64,000 bases of DNA, from positions 30,052 to 94,051 of the forward strand of contig JADHZB010000016.1 in the NCBI GenBank assembly GCA_015657535.1, in the 5' to 3' direction. The stretch is from Nephromyces sp. MM_2019. Taxonomy: Eukaryota > Apicomplexa > Aconoidasida > Nephromycida. The position numbers and the translations under genes were made by a program. The notes below the pieces were generated by a model. The model was not told where the DNA came from. It searched no databases and saw nothing but the letters and a program-made list of their open reading frames with translations. This document shows positions 1 to 13,533 of this stretch, piece after piece; the stretch's first letter is position 1; the number at the start of each line of letters is the position of its first letter.

Positions 1-9
1 TGGCTATAG

Positions 10-1743
10 AGTCGATAATGACTGAGAATATACAAAAGGAGAATGACCTTGTAAGCATTTAAAGAATCTTTTTGCAAAGATTTGGGATAGATCGTATGTA
101 CTTGCATTTATGAATGATCTATAGAAACTGGAGATTGAACGCTTAAAAAAGGAAAATGGCTCCCTAACTAATCTTGTGAAATCGAAAAATAGACCCAAAA
201 TCAAACACGGGTAAGCACTCAGAAAATAAACTTATCATTTCTATTATGCACCGTATATATAAATTTATCATGATTATCACCTTTCCATGTAATCTATGAT
301 CCTAAAACCATAATCAATCAATTATATTTGATTTATACATACTCCTCAACACTCATTGACCCAATAGATAATTTAAACTAGTTTTTGCACACACCTAACC
401 ATCAACTTAACCCTCACAAGCTATCTTTTTATTTTTTCAGTGCGAGCAGTGATTTATTCGTAACTCCTTCAAATGAGAAGCCTTTTCTTATCAATTCACT
501 ACTACAAGAAAACACTCTCCTTAATTACCAAGCAAATATGACTACAAACTTCATAAACAATCGATTCAAAGCAACTTACAACACTATCTTTGGGTGCCTT
601 TTCAAGCTCTTAAGGTACTTGCTTTTTAATGTTATACCTAGCTCGTACAAATTTACTAACCCACAACTTTTTTTTATAAATAGATACCATGACAAATCCC
701 TCACATTCTTTGAAGGTTTGTGCCAGCAATACCTTAGTAATTATGTAGATTTAGCACTTCAAGGAAAGGTAATCTTCATATACAGTGTACCTATTAACTA
801 TCTGAACTAAACTTAATTTGTACTCCGTACTGATTATAGGGGGAAGATAAACCTAATAAATTGTTCTTACGTTGGGTTGCTAATCTTTCTAGCATTTTGG
901 TTGACTCAGTAGCCAATGTAAGAAAGTTTTTACAATTTGTCATTCCTTATCTGTGTACATAAATATGTACTGTATGTGGTACTGTGAATATATACTATAC
1001 CTTTGAATATTCATTAGCTACCTTTAGAATGAATTTCTTTCGAATGATATTTTACCTTAGGTCTCTCGTATTTTTAGTCATATCACCAATGCTGATAACC
1101 AATCCTTTATGTGCATCATGGGCGAAGATAATGAATTGGATAAGTGTTTGAGTCAAGGTTAGCAAGGTTACACATACATTGAGCCTACTTATGGCAATTA
1201 TAACACTAAATACACGTTAAGAAATATAGAATGATTAACCTATCTACATATGAAAATCTTGAATATACTTGTTCTTACCCTAAAGGATTAGATGCTATCT
1301 CTAAATTTATTGATGCGGCTGATATGGACCAATTAAGTTCTTCAATGCGTTTAAATCAATTCCAGGTATTAGCGTTTTAGCTTTTAATGATGTAGCCTAA
1401 TGTATCAAATTGCCTTATGATCAAATAATGTTTATATTAAATAAATTATTTACCAATAGAATTTTAACTCAAAATTAAAAATTATCCTAAACTCGCTTGA
1501 ACCAGAAGGTAAATGATTTTATGTAACGCAGCAACCCTTACAATTATTCAATCCTAACTATTAGGGAGATCTTCTTATTTCGTTTTCGAAATCTTTTACA
1601 AATTGTATTTATCGGTCTACTACTTGCTAATTGCTATATTTGATGCGGCTTTATTCACTGAGATTAATCAATTTTTGAGTACTTCTTCTTGGAAAACATA
1701 TCTGTCTAACCTTATTGACTCATTGAAAAGGTACAATGCTTAA
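10..1743 (+). CDS. Unrecognised helical/coiled-coil protein, 5' end possibly cut by window edge
   Basis: Nine exons chain in phase: 10/18-50, 125-210, 441-614, 684-768, 840-917, 1061-1157, 1292-1365, 1460-1508 and 1565-1730, with a stop reached at 1741-1743 if the last exon is read through. The first exon follows a possible acceptor (ctatag), so it may be internal. If the ATG at 18 is the start, the protein is about 284 aa. It opens with a charged stretch (KLEIERLKKENGSL) that would form a short coiled coil. The rest is helical and hydrophobic, with segments such as FFEGLCQQYLSNYV and LYLSVYYLLIAIF. I do not recognise the family. The 3' end is uncertain, because acceptors near 1785 and 1800 would give slightly different last residues. 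Confidence 0.6.
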
Positions 1744-1990
1744 ATTGATATCAAAAGTGATGTTATTAATACAAAGAATTCTCATAGAAGACATTTATAG
1801 CCTAAATTAATCCCTATATTTATTACTTCATAGTACAACCGATCACACACTTTACTATAACTGGTTGACTTTTTTTTATACTTTTTTAACGCAGTATAAA
1901 GCCACGAAGAAAGTTGATTGAGTTATTTATTCGAAACAGACCATTCTGTTTCACTCAAACAGATAATTTTGATTTAACTATATATAAGGT

Positions 1991-3292
1991 ATGAATTTAT
2001 CAAACATTGAATCAATAAGAAAGGACATCACTGTTCTAAAAAACCAGAATCTTGAAAGATTTGAAGCACTCCTGTTTGCTACAGAGGACACACAACTTGA
2101 ATATATAAATGAAATTATCCCACTGGCTCTAGAAGTAATATAAATTACACTAAATGACTAATTTTTATTACTTTTGATATTGTATTATTTTTAATAGAGT
2201 ATCAGATCAGGAACTGATTGGATTGGGAATAAATCAATTGAAATATCATTCACAGAGTCTGATAATATACAGATTCAATTCCCTTGGCAGGTGTGTGATT
2301 CTTTATAATATATACCCAGAATATATTTATACCAGAATAACCTTGTAGGATATAATACAAAACACAGTAGAGCAAATTAATCAAGAAGGAGATGCATACT
2401 CCCACATTAAAAGCGTAAATACTTTACTAGAAGAAGAAAAAGGAAAAAGCCTTAAGGTGAACTTATGATTTCTATTCTATTTATTCTGCTTAAAGGGTAT
2501 ATAAAAGGCTAAATATTACATATTGTGTATATAGAAAATCGATTCATAAATTTTCCCATAACCATGTACCTCATTTGATCAATACACATCTATTCTAAAA
2601 CATAAAAAATTGTAGATGCACTAAAACTGTTTATCTAAATTTAAATTACAAAACATAGATATATACATAGTGAAACACTTATATAAAAAATGATTCTTTT
2701 CAGTTGAATGAAGAATTTATGCGAATTAGCTACGAAATCAATGATTGGAAGTTAAAATATTCACAGGAACGTCTGAAATCAGACAAGTCAGTTTTGATAA
2801 TGATTATATATGGTAAATGTCCCAATCATGTTTAGTAAAAACATGTAAAATATTTTTACATAGGCTTGAGAATATCCAAGTTGCTAACAACACACTCAAA
2901 GCAGAGAAAGAACAATTTATGGATATCATTGATAAGCAGAGGAATGAAATAGAAGCACTCACTCAAGTGAAGATAGAGAAAAATAAGGAAAACCTAAAAC
3001 TTCAACAAGATTTAAAAGGTAAGCAACTTCTTAACACCATTGAATTAAATCACTTTTAAGCCTTCACTAAACAGACGAAAAAGAAAAACAAAAGGAGAAA
3101 GTCACAGCCTCTGTTCAACGTGAACAAAGTGAATACTATAAGCATGAAGCCAGTTCTATAAAAAGTTTATTCAAGAAAGTAGAACATGAATACTGTGAAA
3201 TTCAAGCAAGATTAATGGATAGGGATCTAAAAGCTATTGAACTTGACTACTCGGCACCTCTATGTAACAATACCAAGTATTTGTCATCCTAA
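1991..3292 (+). CDS. Unrecognised coiled-coil protein, 266 aa
   Basis: Six exons (1991-2134, 2198-2290, 2349-2456, 2704-2786, 2864-3018, 3075-3292) join in phase into 267 codons ending in TAA. The first half is mixed, with the segment SGTDWIGNKSIEISF. From about residue 115 to the end it is a continuous heptad-rich coiled coil rich in Lys, Glu and Gln (LKAEKEQFMDIIDKQRNEIE). There is no signal peptide or membrane segment. A structural role, for example in the cytoskeleton or flagellum, is only a guess from the coiled coil. It lies on the same strand between two other orphans, but each has its own start and stop and no shared function is implied. Confidence 0.7.
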
Positions 3293-3394
3293 TAAGTCAA
3301 TTTGCTATATACAAATGTTTGCTTACTCTTTTTTATTAACTACAATTCATGCTTTTGTATCATATTGAAATGATTTGGCATTTCTAATTTAAAT

Positions 3395-4261
3395 ATGATA
3401 ATTAGTAGATTTATGATTATTGCTTATATAGGTATCACTATATTCTATATTTTTCCTTTTCTAGCACATCTTTCACCTACATCAAATATAGAAAATGATT
3501 CTAAAAAAAACACAGAAACCTTCAACAATAAATTTGAACCTAAATCAACAGAAGCATCGATAACACAAGCTCAAAAGTTGCTTGGACTTTACAAGTACTG
3601 AAAAAATATTTCAATCAGAGTTTCCAATTTATTTTTCCATTCTTACAGAAACATCCAACAAGAAGCATTATTATTTGCATGTGAAGTCCCTATATGGGAC
3701 CCCAGCATTTCACCAGGAGAAAATCGTGAAAGGCTAGGGAATTACACAAAGAAACATGATAAACTAACTAGAAACATATCAGTTGTCGAAAAGGAAATCG
3801 ATCAGTATATAAATAACCTGTAGGTCTATCATATAAGCCACAAATAACTACAAAATAAACCATATCTCAAAAGAATTCATTAATGCATACATAATTACAT
3901 GTATATACCACAAGTCAAATGGACCAATCAAGTAGCTATCATTTTGAATTTCATCACATTATATATATATTAATATTTAACTATTGTGATAAAATTGAAC
4001 ATTTATGCCAACAACAGGACATTGAGTGGCTCACTGTCAAAAACATTTGTAGAGCATGGATCGGCTGTTTCCTTCAGATATCTCAAAAAATTTTTAGACA
4101 TCTCAGGGAATATTAGCAATCAGAAAGATCAATTATTTCCATCAGCTAAGCTAACAATATCAAAGGGTAACAACAATGAACCATGCAAGGAAAAAGTAGA
4201 GAGATTAATAGTTACAGATGATCAAATGGCCTATATAAATAAGCGAATAATGGGAAATTGA
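3395..4261 (+). CDS. Unrecognised secreted or signal-anchored protein, 204 aa
   Basis: Three exons (3395-3594, 3649-3819, 4018-4261) join in phase into 205 codons ending in TGA. The N-terminus (MIISRFMIIAYIGITIFYIF) is a hydrophobic stretch that looks like a signal peptide or type II anchor. A polar, Ser/Asn/Lys-rich segment and then a mainly helical domain follow. That domain contains one Cys in ACEVPIWDPS and one in EPCKEK. No family was recognised. If the N-terminal segment is cleaved the protein would be secreted; otherwise it is a single-pass membrane protein with its C-terminus in the lumen or outside. Confidence 0.65.
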
Positions 4262-4834
4262 GCATTATACTTTTATCGATCTTGATTTATCCTTATACAT
4301 TATTTATATTCGTAGCTCTCTATATAACCTTCAAGTTAGACTTTTTCTCAACCATTATACTGTGTCCTTACATTAAGCTCATTATTTTGTCTTTTACGTA
4401 ATTGTGTATTATTCCAACAACGACCGATCCCCAAACTTAAGCTCTACTATATTCATTGCAGGCAAATTTTCATTGCTTGAATCTCTGAAAAGTATTAAGT
4501 ATGACTATAATATGATTCCTGATTGGCATTAAGTACAAACTTGTCTCATATGAATATAATATAGTGTATGTGAGCATATTATAAAGCTGCCAATGCATTT
4601 TGTGGTATGCTTTTGGCATTGGTGTGAACATAGTTATTGGGATGCTGTCCAGTACAAGAATGTTTGAGATTGCTTGTTATTTCTCCACATTCTATGGTGT
4701 TTTTAAATGTGATTACGACATATATACTTTCGATTATGCGTTTTAATCCACAATGAGTTTTAAGTCTCAGTCAAGAAGGTTATTTTTATATGTATATTTA
4801 AATATAATTCACATTCACGAAAAATATCCAACAC
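4262..4834. other. Convergent intergenic region
   Basis: About 570 bp lie between the stop of the 204-aa orphan (plus) and the stop of CCDC39 (minus). It is AT-rich. I see no exon that fits either gene and no RNA gene. Confidence 0.5.
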
Positions 4835-7800
4835 TTACCTAACCCTTGTGCCTAATCCCGTTTTCAAATAATTATTGACTCTACCACAACAATATTTGTT
4901 TTGCAGTTCTTGGATACTTTTATCCAACTCTGATAGGATTGATACTACTATAAAAACTATGTAATTCAACTACATTCCAATCATAATTACCTAATTCCCG
5001 GACTTTATCTACAAGCTCAGTTTTATGCTGTGGAATTTCAGCTAAAAAAGACCTTTAAATTCAGATTTTGATTTGTTATTATATCAAATTATCCATTATA
5101 TATTTTTCTTACTTTAGAAAGTTTAGCATCAATGGTATTTGAATTTGCAAAGTTAATAGTTTGAAGCGATTTGACCAAATGTTAATTTCTTTACCATCGC
5201 ATGCTAATTTATATTTCAACTTCTCATACTCATCTTCTGCACGCCTGAATGTTTCCTTTTGTGTTTTCAATTCTCTATTTAATTTTTGAAATCTCAGTTC
5301 ATAATCCTAAAGTTGATGAAATCGTTCAATGAAAGTTGCAGATAAGATTTTAGACATAATTCAATGAGCTAACTCAATCCATTAGATGAATTAGTTTTTG
5401 AAATGTTAAATGATTAACATGTAAAAATTGATATTGGAACAATCACACTAGTTTATTGTACTCTTTGTCGAATCGAATCACAATAAAAGGCCCATTATCT
5501 ATGAATTACTCTTTTTATAACTTAAATATAATTATAATGTTAAAATATAAAGTTTTAGAGCCTAATTAATAAAACTATAAGCACAATGTAATTAAGTTTT
5601 AGTACTCAGCCAAAGTGTTTCCATACAAATTTACCCTCAACTCTTCAACAAATCTTTCGCAATCTTGATCTACTCGTCTACATATTTCGAGCTCATGACT
5701 CAATCTTTTTTCATTAGTTTTGAGGTATTTATTCAATACATTTATTTCATTTTTGTGCTTTAATAAAACGCTCTCTTTGTTAAACTTCTTATTTAACTGA
5801 TTTTTGACAAGCTCGCATTCTAAGTTGCTATTATCCATGTTGTGAAAAATATTCTTGAAAATGTTTTGTGTGGTGTTAAATTTTTCTAGTAATATTTCAT
5901 CTAAATTAATTTGTTTCTCGATTGATGTTTGCTGTAGGCTCAAGTTCTCTAATTCATTCTATATATATGTATTTTTATATATATGTATTTTCATAGATGC
6001 ATATATTGAATTCAAACCTATACACAGATAATTTTATATATTTACATTAGAATGGTACATAATTATCCTGATATAAACGCAATTATATTTTGAACAAGAA
6101 ATCATAAAAACCTTTATGTCTATATCCTTATCAGCTTTCTTTTTTAAAATTTTGACCTAAAGGATTAATAACTCAAGGATAATATTTTTATAACTCGATA
6201 TGGCAGGACATAATACTTCGGAAAAGACTTGAATTTTATTTGATACACCTTGATTTTGCATCTGTACTTCAATAAGCTTTTTTTGAATTTGCTGCCTTTC
6301 GTTTTCATTGACCTTCTAAGATTTAAACACAATACATAGATGTTGTTTTGTTGAGTCCACTGCTCAAATAAACTCATTTTTAAGCAAATTATATTTACGC
6401 GCACAAAAACACAGAGCTATTACATTTTTTATTTTCCAATATTTCAATTTATTGTCATATTCAAACTTTATCTGTTTTAAAGATATAATTCTTTGTGCCT
6501 TTTTGTTTTCCAAGTTATGCCATAATTGATTAGATTCATTTAATTTGTACTTCAACCTATTTAACTTTATAATTAAAATTATAATGACAGCAATTTCTTA
6601 GATTTTACAATTTTCCAATATATATTAAATTTTACATGTTTAATTTGTCTAAAATCAATTTTCATATAATTACACATATCTTTGCACATTCATCACTCAC
6701 CTCTACTTCTAAATCATTCTCAGATATAATATAATCAGATTGTGATTTGTCTTCGATTTCAATTTCTGAAGTTAGAATTTCTAAAATTTTATTGAGATTA
6801 TTAAATTGTTGTTCAATTTCTCTTTTCTGCAGGTCTCTCCTCTCAAACTCAGAAAGTAGTGTTCTATAAATATTTCGTTTTACAGATTTACAAATATATT
6901 TGAAGATTGATTTTATTGCAAAAGCTTAACAGCAAACCTTAGCAAACTTTTCCTCTTATCTATTTCAATCTTAAGCTGTCTATTTGTATAATCAAGCCTT
7001 TTCTTCATCTAATTTCAGAAATTATACATTTTTAGCCACAAAAAATGAGATTCAATAACTAGCTTTTCTTTGTACAAATATACATTCTCATCCAGTTTTC
7101 AAATAGACTTTGTGGCTTGAGGCATCTCAAAAGCGTATAAACACCCACCTGCTCTAAATTCTCTAGCTCCTTTATTAATTTGCTTTTCTCGTCTGTTGAT
7201 CGAATCCCTTGAGCATAAGATAGCCTTTTGTGCAGTAGGTGATATTGGAAATCAACTGAGTAGATCACTTCTTGTTGCTTATTGCTTTCAATTTGAAGCT
7301 TGTTTACTCTTTCCTTTTATGTATTTACACATATGGAGTTATTTAATATTTATTTTTTTGCAACAAGAATTACACATGGTTACATTCAGACTTTTTAAGA
7401 GTGTTTTGGTGCCAGAAATCTCACCCAAAATGACACGCTTTTGTTGAATGAGTGATTGGAAATTATTATTTCTTTTAATCATATAATTTTTGAGATTTGA
7501 TTCTTCAAAGCCTATTTCTTTAGCTCTCATTTCCAAAACCTCTTGAATGTTTTCTATTTTATTACACTCCTTATCTTCAGCAGAAAGTTTTTTATTCCCC
7601 TCTTCAAGAGTGGATTTGATTAACTCAGACCTATGCTTTAATTCGATTAAATATTTCTTTTTTGAATTATTTTCATTTTTCAAAAATTCTAATTCTTCAA
7701 TAGTTTTAGTTCTTTGAAAGCTCGATTTTGATGACATTTGCTTGAGACATGAAACCTTGAAAGCAAGTTTGTAAGAGATTTTTAAATCCACCTAAAACAT

Positions 7801-9046
7801 GCTAGAATCAAGACTAACTTCATGCCTAATATTGTATGCTTTCACTTGTAAGTCTGAGATCGTTTTAATCTGATCAGAAATTGACTTCTGAAGAGCTTTA
7901 AGCTTACACGCAAATTCATGACTCTTCTCTCTTTTATGGTTTATCTGCTCTTTAAAGTTATCTAATAATGTATCCAGAATGTAAATTTCAGGCATAATAA
8001 GCTAAAAATGTTTTGACATACTTGCTAATTTTTGTTTATAATTGATCGATTGTTCTAGCTCAAATTTAGATTTCTTAAGATGTATAATTGTTTTATCCAA
8101 ATCATCTCTCCTTTCAATGTAATGAGACCTGAAGGTATAGTATATAATATTGAATAAATCTGGGAGCAAAATCCCATCTTTTCTTAACTACCAATTTGAG
8201 AATTTAATTTTCTGTGTCCTATGGCAGTTCTCAATTTGATCAAATATTGTTTTTAATTGAGCTCTACTAAAAAAAATTTCGGATTCCAATTCATTCATTT
8301 TTGATTTCTGGTTAAAGAGCTTAGCCTTCAATGCTTTTTGATGCTCTGAAAGCGTATTTTCATATTTTAGATCAGTTTCAAAAATACTTTTAACAATCTT
8401 TCTATCTTTCTGAATAAATTATTAAGTTTTACATAGCATGAGGTTTCAAAATATAACACATACACACGTTTATAATAGTAAACTGTATTAGAATTGTTAC
8501 CATTATAAATCCTATAGCTTCTTCGATAGTTTTTGATTCTTCATAATCTATCATGATTTCCATTGTTATCTTATTTACTCTTTGCTGAATCTCTCCTTTT
8601 TTCAGCTCTATATTTTGTAAAGACAATTTTTTGTTTGACAAATTTTCTTGAGCCTCTTTATTGTGTTTTCTGAGTTTGTCTAGTTGTGATTGTTTCAACA
8701 AAGTTATATTTTTCTTGCTCTCTAACTCAATTTTCTTAGAAGCTATTAATTTGTTTTTTTCACTTATACTATGATTCAGACCCTTATAAGCATCTTGCAT
8801 AATTTCTAATCGATCAACTAACTCTTCAGATACTTGCTTTAATTGGTTAAGAGCTAATTCTGCTTGGCTTTGGTAAACAATTAAGTCCACATCACTTCTT
8901 TTAAGAAATGAATCTGAACCCTCATACAAACTTTGGAAAACACACGGCCTTTCAAGCAAGTTTGCTTTGAACTTAGATGGTTGCCCAATATTGTAACCAA
9001 TCTTTTTAAGCTCTCTACTTATACACTGGTCTTTTTTTTGATCCAT
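4835..9046 (-). CDS. CCDC39: Coiled-coil domain-containing protein 39 (96-nm axonemal ruler)
   Basis: CCDC39 (FAP59 in Chlamydomonas) pairs with CCDC40 on the doublet microtubule to set the 96-nm repeat that positions inner dynein arms and the nexin-dynein regulatory complex. Fifteen exons on the minus strand join in phase: 9046-8501, 8409-8192, 8128-8022, 7961-7846, 7791-7384, 7313-7149, 7008-6938, 6863-6701, 6549-6424, 6315-6229, 6156-6112, 5958-5635, 5306-5113, 5052-4991 and 4947-4835. The product is 914 aa, close to the roughly 940 aa of animal CCDC39, and is nearly all coiled coil. The diagnostic block spans the 7384/7313 splice: GEISGTKTLLKSLN followed by ESNKQQEVIYSVDFQ matches the family's conserved EIxGTRxxLKxLN / KQQEIxYxQDF region. 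The start is the first ATG in frame. The last exon could instead use a GT at 4838, adding a further exon that I cannot find. Confidence 0.88.
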
Positions 9047-9623
9047 TTTATATAAATCTATCAACTTTTCGCTATTTACAAAAAATCGTTAACAGGAAAC
9101 ATAAAAAGTTCAACAATAAACTGCTAATCTCGATCATAGGCTAAATATTTTCTACTAGAAATTAATATGAGGAGTTATATTTATTCAGCAAAATAGATAA
9201 TAGAAATTTCCTCAAATTATATCTTATTGTATTACTCATTAATAATAATATTAAAATAATATACTCGAAAAATTAATAGCCATTATGAATTTGTTAATGG
9301 CAAACAACCAAAAATTTCCTGAATCAGCAATGAAGTGAAATAGACATCCCTCACACATTTATAAGAAGATCTAGTGAATAAAATCAATAGTATCTGTTTT
9401 TAAAAAACTTTTAATAGTTTTTAAATTTTATAATAAATTTCATTTTAGTATAAGATTTTTTATAGCTAAACTACCAATATGTTTTTATTAATGTTAAAAT
9501 GTGTTTTAAAAACAATTAACCAACTCAAAAATAGAAAAAATGTCTAAATCAACTTTTTAATTATTGCGAAGATATTGAATGATTTCAATTGGTTACACTT
9601 CAAAACAAATCTTGAAATGGCTC
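9047..9623. other. Intergenic region between two minus-strand genes
   Basis: About 580 bp of very AT-rich sequence lie between the CCDC39 start and the stop of the upstream repeat protein. It should hold the CCDC39 promoter and the other gene's 3' end. No motif stands out. Confidence 0.45.
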
Positions 9624-12600
9624 TCACAATAATGCAAAAAGAATAGATGTTGCTGACAATATAAGTATTGAAATCTTTATAGCGTATAAAGCATGGCTAT
9701 CCGAACCCTCCTGAGAATAAGATGTTCATTCATATAATTTTGATAAAAATTTTGTTATAGTTACTAACCATGGTAAAAATTTCATCGGTAGTAACTTCTA
9801 AGTTTTCTTTATTCAAATTCTTAACTAGACTTTCATTAGATATCCCACTGTCTGAGCTCATTAATGCTATACTTGGAGCAGAGGTTCCAGTTACTTCAGA
9901 CTTAGACATAGCATCAACAAATGATGGTTGACTATTATCTTGGGATTTTGATGAATCTTGCAGTATTTCATCTTTTAACTATAAAAAAGTGTTGAAAATT
10001 AATTATGATAAATGTTTCGTTAGGTAATCTATATTATCATGCTACAAAACTAACCACTCTGTTCCTATTTCCAGATATTTCAACAAGTCCAGGTCTTCCT
10101 TGTAAGTTATCTTGAGTTTGGGTCTTCGGTTGCTTCATAGAAAGGTCAGCTAGGTTATCCAATTTGAATAAGCCATTTTTCTTATCGTTTTGGTAACTCA
10201 TATCCATAAATTTGGAAAATCTATGTACAAATTTTGTCATATTTAATCCCTGAAAAGAAATAAAATAAATTAATATTATCTTTACAACCTCAAAAACAAT
10301 TCCAAATTATATATGATAACAAATAAAAAACTTTTTAAGTAAATAAGTTTTATTAACCTGTGTGTCTGGTACAGTTCCATCAGTTATTTGCCCTCCTTCA
10401 TCCATGGTCTTGTTATACCACTCACGAAAGTCGATTATTGGATCTGGTGTAAACTCCTCAAATAGCTGTATGATATTAACTAAAGCTGCTTGTGGCCCAA
10501 GGAACAATTTTAGCAAGCAATCAGTATCCCTGCAAAAGAAATAATAAAGATTAGCCCTAAAAATGAAGCATAAATTATAATTTTATTCACTTGATATCTA
10601 GGAAACTTGACTCCACAATTTTTTTGACTCGATCGGTATCAGTTTCTCCTATGATCGTATTGTTATCAACTTTGAAAATATTTAATTCTAAAAGGGTATC
10701 CTGAATAGCAAAACTAATAGACATTTCTTTATCTTGGGCTCCACTAGCTGTGGAATTAGAACCACCCGATTCTGTGGATGACGAAGCAGCTGTAGAGCTA
10801 GTAGTCGTATATGTTTGGGGACTTGATACCTGAGAGTTAGAATTACTACCCATAGAAATTGGTTGTTCAATAATTTGACTATGAAGACCTATGGAAGCTT
10901 GTGAGTTGAAGCTTGGGGCAGTACTTTTAGGATTCATTTCTAATGGTTTCCCTGAATATAGAGGTGTTGGGGCTACTGCTTTTTGAGTATAAGGAGTTAT
11001 TGGTGCCACCTGGGCAGGATTTATTGCCTGTTGTGCATTTTGGGGAGCTAGTAAAACTTCCTGCCCACCTTGAGTAGCCCCAAAGCCTTGCTGCATATTT
11101 TGAGGTGTAGAGCCTTGTTGCCCGTTTTGGATAGGACTAGCACTTTGCTGCCCACTTTGAGTAGGATTAGAACCTTGCTGCCCGCTTTGGATAGGAGCAA
11201 AGCCTTGTTGTCCAATTTGGGTAGGTGTAGGACCTTGCTGCCCATTTTGAGGAGCGACGAATCCTTGAGGATAATTGCTAGAAAGCCAATTATTTGAAGT
11301 TTGCTGGTTGGCCTGTTGCACTAATAAATCCGATGCTGGGATAAAACCTTCGCTGTAAGGTTGAAAACTTTCCTCTAATTTACCCGTAGCTTCTAAAAGA
11401 CTTGGTTTCTCTTCTGAAATTAGGCACAAAAAGATATAATTCTGAAAAAGTGATTTTGGAAAAAATTTCTAGCTATAATCCCAATTTTACCTATTTTGGG
11501 ATGTTTTTTATGCATTTTCCTCATTGCTCTGTTTTCAATATGTGGTAACTTTTTAATAATCCCTTTAGGATTCAACACAGTGCTAGAATGTGGGGACTTT
11601 TCCAGTACTGGAGCTAACTTTTTCATACGATATACATGAAAGTCTTGGTGAATTGCTTTCAATTTATCAACATACCCCCCATTTGAATTCAAATTGGATA
11701 TAAAATATCCAAATTGATCAAATGCATATGTAAGTTCTTTTATCTACAAAACATTAAATTAGGGTTTAATATAGAATTACCCATGCTTGGAAATCGTTTT
11801 ACATACCATATGCTTAGTTAAGTCTTCAAAATTTATCTTAACAATTAATAAATCATCATTTATTGTAAGTTGATCTTTCAAATCAGGTATGTTACCCTCT
11901 CCAATAAGGCACATTAACCCAACCATTCGTGATTTTCTATCCTTCCATATTTGCTTGATTTTTTTAGTCCTGAATGAATTTAAAATTTTCCTAACATCAT
12001 CTCTTAAATTCTTCATTAGTGAGATCGAACTCTTGTAAATACTCTTTAATTCGTTATCTATTGCGCCATCTTCGATTCCTTTTTGATATTGAATAATCCA
12101 CTTATCTAGAGCAGAACTATTTTCTGGCCAAATATAATCTGATATTAGTGCTTGTCCTAGAATTAATCCGTTCATACACGATTTTTGATTAGTATAATGT
12201 GTAACTTTCTTATCATAATCTAGACCACCACATTTAGCCCCAGTAGCTGTACTATTTGTTTGTGCCCTTAAACATAAATTAAGGTCATCATGCTCTTTCA
12301 TATGTTGACATGCCATATGATTGCTTCCTTTAGCCTCGAGCTTTTCTAAAATATAATTTAGAGTAGACTCCTTTGGACTCATGTCGAAGTCTAAAAGACT
12401 CGATAGTGCTACTTGTGCTTCACAAAAGTCATTTTCATTTTCCTCTTCTTCGAGGTTATTGGGTGTTTGAGCATTAGATTTGGTTTCTAAATTGCTTTTC
12501 TTAACTGGAGATAGTGCACTGCTACCAACACTAACTTGGTCGAAAAAGTTTATGTTTGAAAAATTCTCACCTTTAACAATATTAAGCCCAAGTGCATATA

Positions 12601-12658
12601 GAAAGCTCAGCAACACAATACAAAAATAAAAGTTGTAGTTTGCCATTTTTTTGACCAA
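9624..12658 (-). CDS. Predicted GPI-anchored surface protein with Gln-rich tandem repeats, 863 aa
   Basis: Seven exons join in phase: 12658-11807, 11743-11491, 11413-10591, 10529-10358, 10249-10055, 9978-9769 and 9710-9624. The N-terminus (NYNFYFCIVLLSFLYALGL) is a clear signal peptide; translation could also begin at the second Met, four codons in. An N-terminal domain of about 300 residues with several Cys follows. Residues about 417-497 hold roughly eight 10-residue repeats of the form G-x-x-P-x-Q-x-G-Q-Q. Next comes a Ser/Thr-rich stretch of about 50 residues suited to O-glycosylation. The last exon ends in a hydrophobic tail (ISILILSATSILFALL) right at the stop, preceded by small residues, as in GPI-attachment signals. 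Signal peptide, repeats and tail together suggest an extracellular surface protein, such as a stage-specific coat or wall component. I do not recognise the family. A single C-terminal membrane anchor is the alternative to GPI. Confidence 0.8.
11028..11270 (-). repeat. Coding tandem repeat, about 30 bp period
   Basis: About eight imperfect 30-bp units lie inside exon 3 of the surface protein. Each encodes 10 residues ending in GQQ, for example APIQSGQQGS and NPTQSGQQSA. The last two units are more degenerate (NMQQ, GGQE). This type of array readily changes copy number. Confidence 0.9.
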
Positions 12659-13533
12659 CTAGTTTTACTTATTGCTGGAGTAATCTAACATTCTAGAGGT
12701 TTGACCATTGGTGAAAATGTGTTTCGATATTGTCAGCTTATAAATTTTTTTTAAAATTTCAAGCTTCAATAAGCAGTGGAATCAATTTCAAGCTTAAAAA
12801 ACTTCCACAAAGTTATGAAAATAGATTTTACTCAAGGAAAAATTTAGAATTTAAATAACCTTTTAACATAAATAAATTCATACAGGTTATATAAAAAGGT
12901 GCTTTTTTAAATTACAAATAATGAATAATTACGACTTTTTTACTATTGATTTTATTTTTGTAAAGCTTTATTTCAATGTTATTAACGTTACAAAAACATA
13001 ATAAATTTTTTGCTTTTTTATTGTCATTTCACAAAATAATTACAAATCAAATAAAATTTATCAAAATCTATACTCACTTAACAAAACAACCAAAAACCAA
13101 CTAAATTTAATTACAAAATACTAGAATACTTTGTTTAACAATATTTCTAAATATATTCTATACAGTATTCCAAAATTTAAAGGCTAGCATAAAATAAACG
13201 CCTATTATTTAGGGGTTAGCATTAATTCAGGAGCTTTTTTTTAATTTTCAATTTCTAGCTGAAGTAATAAAATTCTAGAATAATACTCGTTTGAAATTTT
13301 TTGAATAAAAATCCAAGTCTTTATAAATTAATATGTCGCTTGTTACACGGGCTGGCCAATGGGTATATGAAAAGAGTTAAAAGGTTTTTATGAAATCAGT
13401 AAATAAAGCTTATTATGAATGTAAATTATTTTTTATTGTTGTGATTTATCTTTTCAAATTTAATCAAAAGGAATCAAGGGTTAAGAGAAAAACGAATAAC
13501 TAAATATATTTATCTTGTGTGAGGAATTTTTAA
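12659..13533. other. Intergenic AT-rich region
   Basis: About 875 bp lie between the start of the surface-protein gene and the stop of PHB1. It is strongly A/T-rich with homopolymer runs. It should contain the promoter of the surface-protein gene, but I cannot point to a motif. Confidence 0.45.

Noticed and set aside
7819..7845. A 27-nt intron in CCDC39 (ciliate-size)
   Set aside because: A donor slightly upstream (GACTTACAA|GTGAAAG) gives a 54-nt intron in the same frame, in line with the smallest other introns here.
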